From assembly GCA_023391425.1 (NCBI GenBank), contig JAEWAX010000039.1:1-16881 (forward strand): a stretch of 16,881 nt of DNA, given 5' to 3'. The notes below the pieces were generated by a model. That model searched no databases and had not been told where the DNA came from. It was given only the letters and a program-made list of their open reading frames with translations. Each line of letters begins with the position of its first letter. Positions within the stretch are counted from its first letter, which is position 1. Source of the stretch: Bacillota bacterium. GTDB lineage: Bacteria > Bacillota > Clostridia > Acetivibrionales > DSM-1351. Positions 14,191 through 16,881 of the stretch are shown here, piece after piece. The position numbers and the translations under genes were made by a program.

Positions 14191-14880
14191 ATGGTTAAGG
14201 AGCATAAAAATATCTTTATTATCAACAAAAAGAAAGGTGTTCTTATAGTATATGAAGGAATTAGTGGTTGTGGAAAAAGTGAATGCATTAGGAAAAGTTC
14301 ACAGGATTTATTCGATAAGGGATTTACACCTAAAGTGGTTGAATGGAACTCAAATGTCACAATCCGAAGATTTACAAATTGGTTACTTGTTAAAAAAAAG
14401 TTAACTCCAAGAATTTATAGTTTACTACAATGGATTGCCTTTTTTATCGATTATACCGTAAAAATTATGCCCTATCTTAAGAAAGGCAATATTGTACTTG
14501 CAGACAGATATGTTTATACAGGGTTAACTCGTGAAAAATTAAATTGTTCTAGCCCAAGCTTCATGCACTGGATATTGCATTTAGTCAGAGAACCGGATAT
14601 AGTATTTTTCTTTGATATTCAGCCCCAAATTTGCTATGAAAGAATAGTTTTAAGGGGTAAACACTTATTCCATACAAACAAAAGAATACTTAATAACAGG
14701 CTTTTAAAAAACAGGGAGTTATATTACTTAACAAAGCTAAGAGCTGAATATCTTAGGCTGATAAAGGATCCTGTACTGTTAAAAAACACAAATGTTGTTG
14801 TAATAAATAATGACTTTGAGTTGTTAAGCAGAAAAATTATTAACTATCTTAAAGTAAAAAATGCAGGTAAATATATCTAA
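14191..14880 (+). CDS. Thymidylate-kinase-like P-loop kinase
   Basis: This 229-aa protein has the P-loop YEGISGCGKSE at 21-31 and the DRYVYTGL segment at 105-112, which corresponds to the DRY motif of thymidylate kinases. The segment IVFFFDIQPQICYERI and the Arg-rich lid-like RGKHLFHTNKR follow the same fold. It differs from housekeeping Tmk: the P-loop has Cys-Gly before GKS, the usual LGG-x-glutamate segments are absent and the sequence is very basic. It is more likely a specialised nucleotide or small-molecule kinase than the essential dTMP kinase. Start ATG 14191 has AAGGGGAG 7 nt upstream. It is 24 nt after the nucleotidase gene and 38 nt before the nucleotidyltransferase gene. A role in product phosphorylation or self-protection is inference. 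Confidence 0.8.
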   Translation: MVKEHKNIFIINKKKGVLIVYEGISGCGKSECIRKSSQDLFDKGFTPKVVEWNSNVTIRRFTNWLLVKKKLTPRIYSLLQWIAFFIDYTVKIMPYLKKGNIVLADRYVYTGLTREKLNCSSPSFMHWILHLVREPDIVFFFDIQPQICYERIVLRGKHLFHTNKRILNNRLLKNRELYYLTKLRAEYLRLIKDPVLLKNTNVVVINNDFELLSRKIINYLKVKNAGKYI

Positions 14881-14918
14881 AGAGAACTTATGTAAATTTA
14901 AAAAAGGGGGATTTTATT

Positions 14919-16100
14919 ATGAACAAGGAAAAATTATCAATTGAAAGGCAGCTAGTTTTAATGACAGCTATAGAAGTTCCAGAGGATATGGGTGTGGAAC
15001 TAGAAAGGATAATAACTGAACCAATAGATTGGTCTGATGTCATCTTTCAAATGATTACACATCGGACAATAAATATGTTCTATTACAATCTAAAAAAATT
15101 CAGTTTATTTGGAACTCTTGAAAAAGAATTACAAAGATTGCTTGAAACACAATGCCAAGTATTTAGTGAAAGAAATTCCTACTATTTAATAGAATTAGCG
15201 ACAATTCTTAGGGAGTTTGAAAAAAATAAACTTGTTGTTCCGATTCTTAAGGGGAATTTATTGGCAAGTATAGTTTACCCTGCTATCGAGACAAGAATAT
15301 TTAATGATTTGGATTTAATAGTTAAGCTTGACGATATTGCTGCTGTAACTAAAGCGCTTGAAAACATAGGCTTTTTACAAGGGCATTATGATGAAGATAA
15401 TAATGTGATTATTGAAGCATCCAGAAAGGAAAAAATATTACAACAAGTTGCCTCTCACGAACTACAAGAGTTTCAAAAAATTAGCAATAATCGATTTGCT
15501 AAGCTGGTACAGGTTGATGTAAATCATGACATCCTTTGGAAGGGTACTTGCCCTTACAAAGTAAATACCAAAGATTTAATTGAGAGGGCGTTGCCTATAG
15601 AAATCAATAATACAAAAGGGTATATGCTGGATTATATAGATAATATTATACAGCTAAGTTGCCATTTATATAAAGAAGCTACGCTAATGATTTGGATTAC
15701 AGATCTTAGAGATTTGAAGATTTATAAGTTTGCAGATATATATATGTATATCAAAAGATTTTATGACCAAATCGAATGGAAACTATTAGTAGAGAGAGTA
15801 AAGGGCTATAATTTGGAAAAAGTAATCTATTATAATTTCCACTACCTTGAAATGATGTTTGGTGAAATTATCCCTATTGATGTAATGGATGCATTAAGAC
15901 CAGAAGACCTTTCTTATTTAGATGAATATGGAATAGAAAATAAAGAACCTTCAAAATGGGAGTTTGACTTTTTCACCCGTCTATTCGACACAAATAGGGT
16001 CTTAAGCATAGCACAGGATAAGCTTGAGCTCATGAAGAGATATATAGAGGCGAAAGAAAAATCAAATGGCGTCCTGCACCACAGGACTATTCGTAAATAA
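14919..16100 (+). CDS. Nucleotidyltransferase family protein (PF14907-type)
   Basis: A 393-aa protein of the uncharacterised nucleotidyltransferase family common in RiPP and NRPS clusters. The signature is PILKGNLLASIVYP (about 108-121) followed by TRIFNDLDLIV (125-135), where Asp130 and Asp132 would be the metal-binding pair of a Pol-beta-like fold. The helical C-terminus has the family patterns VDVNHDILW and DYIDNIIQLSCHLYKE. Its reaction is unknown; by fold it should transfer a nucleotide to a hydroxyl, phosphate or amine. The start ATG 14919 follows AGGGGG by 8 nt. The gene ends 44 nt before the NRPS start, so it is in the same operon. Confidence 0.85.
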   Translation: MNKEKLSIERQLVLMTAIEVPEDMGVELERIITEPIDWSDVIFQMITHRTINMFYYNLKKFSLFGTLEKELQRLLETQCQVFSERNSYYLIELATILREFEKNKLVVPILKGNLLASIVYPAIETRIFNDLDLIVKLDDIAAVTKALENIGFLQGHYDEDNNVIIEASRKEKILQQVASHELQEFQKISNNRFAKLVQVDVNHDILWKGTCPYKVNTKDLIERALPIEINNTKGYMLDYIDNIIQLSCHLYKEATLMIWITDLRDLKIYKFADIYMYIKRFYDQIEWKLLVERVKGYNLEKVIYYNFHYLEMMFGEIIPIDVMDALRPEDLSYLDEYGIENKEPSKWEFDFFTRLFDTNRVLSIAQDKLELMKRYIEAKEKSNGVLHHRTIRK

Positions 16101-16144
16101 ATCTTACATTAATTTTTTGAGAATAGGAGGGTTAAAAAACTATT

Positions 16145-16881
16145 ATGAAATCTAAAAAAGAAAAAAAATGTACAATTCATAGCTTAATTGAAGAGAGGGC
16201 AAATATATCTCCAGACAGCATTGCTTTAGTATTTGAGGGTACTCAAATAACCTATAAGGAATTGAATGAAAGATCAAACCAACTGGCAGGTTTTTTAAGA
16301 AAGAAGTCAGTAAAACCAAACGATTTGATTGGAATTATGCTTAAACGTTCACCAGAAATGATTATAGCAATGATAGGTATATTGAAGACAGGAGGAGCGT
16401 ACCTGCCAATTGATGCTAGTTATCCATTGGAAAGGATTGAATATATGTTGAGAGATAGTGGTACAAGCATTCTACTGTCTCAACGAAGCCTGGATATATG
16501 CTTGGAATTTGAAGGTGAACGTATATTTATTGAAGAAAACCCTATTGAGAAGGAAAGCAAAGAAAACCTTGAAAGTGTTAGCAAATCAAGTGATTTAGCC
16601 TATGTTATATATACGTCCGGCTCTACGGGAAAACCAAAGGGTGTAATGATTGAGCATAAAGGGGTTGTGAATTTTATCAAAGGAATAACGGATGTAATAG
16701 ATTTTTCTCCTGAAAAGAGCATTTTGGCAGTTGCTTCAATTTCCTTTGATGTTTTTGTACTTGAAACCCTGCTTGCTTTATCTAGAGGCTTAAAGGTCAT
16801 TCTTACCAATGAAAATGAGCGAAATAATCCTAAGCTTTTGAGCGAGCTTTTCCTAAATTACAATATTGATATGTTCCAGGT
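16145..16881 (+). CDS. Nonribosomal peptide synthetase, adenylation domain (partial)
   Basis: The 245 visible residues form the first half of an NRPS adenylation domain: IHSLIEERANISPDSIALVF (11-30), motif A1/A2 LKTGGAYLPID (80-90), A3 YTSGSTGKPKGV (156-167) and A4 FDVFVLE (201-207). There is no condensation domain before it, only about ten basic residues, so this is a loading module or a stand-alone initiating A domain. Asp202 equals Asp235 of GrsA, meaning an alpha-amino acid substrate; the next specificity positions visible are Val and Leu, too few to name it. AGGAGG at 16125-16130 is 14 nt before the ATG, longer than usual, but no better start exists. The gene continues past the window end. 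Confidence 0.95.
   Translation, partial: MKSKKEKKCTIHSLIEERANISPDSIALVFEGTQITYKELNERSNQLAGFLRKKSVKPNDLIGIMLKRSPEMIIAMIGILKTGGAYLPIDASYPLERIEYMLRDSGTSILLSQRSLDICLEFEGERIFIEENPIEKESKENLESVSKSSDLAYVIYTSGSTGKPKGVMIEHKGVVNFIKGITDVIDFSPEKSILAVASISFDVFVLETLLALSRGLKVILTNENERNNPKLLSELFLNYNIDMFQ

Noticed and set aside
14191..14880. Housekeeping thymidylate kinase (tmk)
   Set aside because: Fold motifs are present but conserved Tmk segments are missing and the gene sits in a biosynthetic cluster; a specialised kinase is more likely.
9958..16881. Closthioamide-type polythioamide cluster, considered because panD could supply beta-alanine
   Set aside because: The visible genes are a canonical NRPS A domain and nucleotide enzymes; no adenine nucleotide alpha hydrolase-like or chorismate lyase genes are seen.
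1..16881. CRISPR array, tRNA or rRNA genes
   Set aside because: No regularly spaced short repeats and no recognisable tRNA or rRNA segments were seen on either strand.

Overview
The window looks like chromosomal DNA of a low-GC anaerobic Firmicute, probably a clostridium. The evidence is AT-rich codon use, strong AGGAGG ribosome binding sites, some GTG/TTG starts, a thioredoxin–thioredoxin reductase fusion, a SPASM radical SAM enzyme and bacterial-type NRPS genes. A Ruminiclostridium-like source is a guess from general style; no rRNA or marker gene is present to fix it.

Left part (1-6006), all genes on the minus strand. Two paralogous Cys-containing small proteins (about 48 aa) and a GNAT acetyltransferase come first. 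Then comes a compact four-gene operon read from about 5992 down to 1320: an ArsM-like methyltransferase, a 35-aa Cys-rich peptide missing from ordinary ORF calls, a 761-aa radical SAM/SPASM/DUF5714 fusion, and a thioredoxin–thioredoxin reductase fusion. Its promoter carries a perfect 14-bp inverted repeat with a TACCC/GGGTA core resembling CsoR-family operators. A hairpin between the peptide and the enzyme gene could set peptide excess. This looks like a metal-, metalloid- or sulfur-responsive peptide maturation system and is the best candidate for something undescribed.

Middle (6007-8500). This is a decayed, mobile-element-scarred stretch. It holds a small ORF broken by TGA, two direct copies of a ~240-bp repeat containing the helix-turn-helix part of an IS3-type transposase OrfA, and a family 2 glycosyltransferase between those copies with a strong terminator. 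An XRE regulator follows, whose frame is broken at a run of nine A.

Right part (8516-16881), all plus strand. panD and a short Ppx/GppA phosphatase lead into a tightly packed gene run: ABC-2 exporter (ATPase and two permeases), membrane-anchored 5'-nucleotidase-like metallophosphatase, thymidylate-kinase-like P-loop kinase, PF14907-type nucleotidyltransferase, and the start of an NRPS adenylation domain cut by the window end. The run looks like the upstream end of a nonribosomal peptide cluster. The kinase, exporter and extracytoplasmic phosphatase together could mean that the product is made or exported in a phosphorylated form and activated outside; that is inference.
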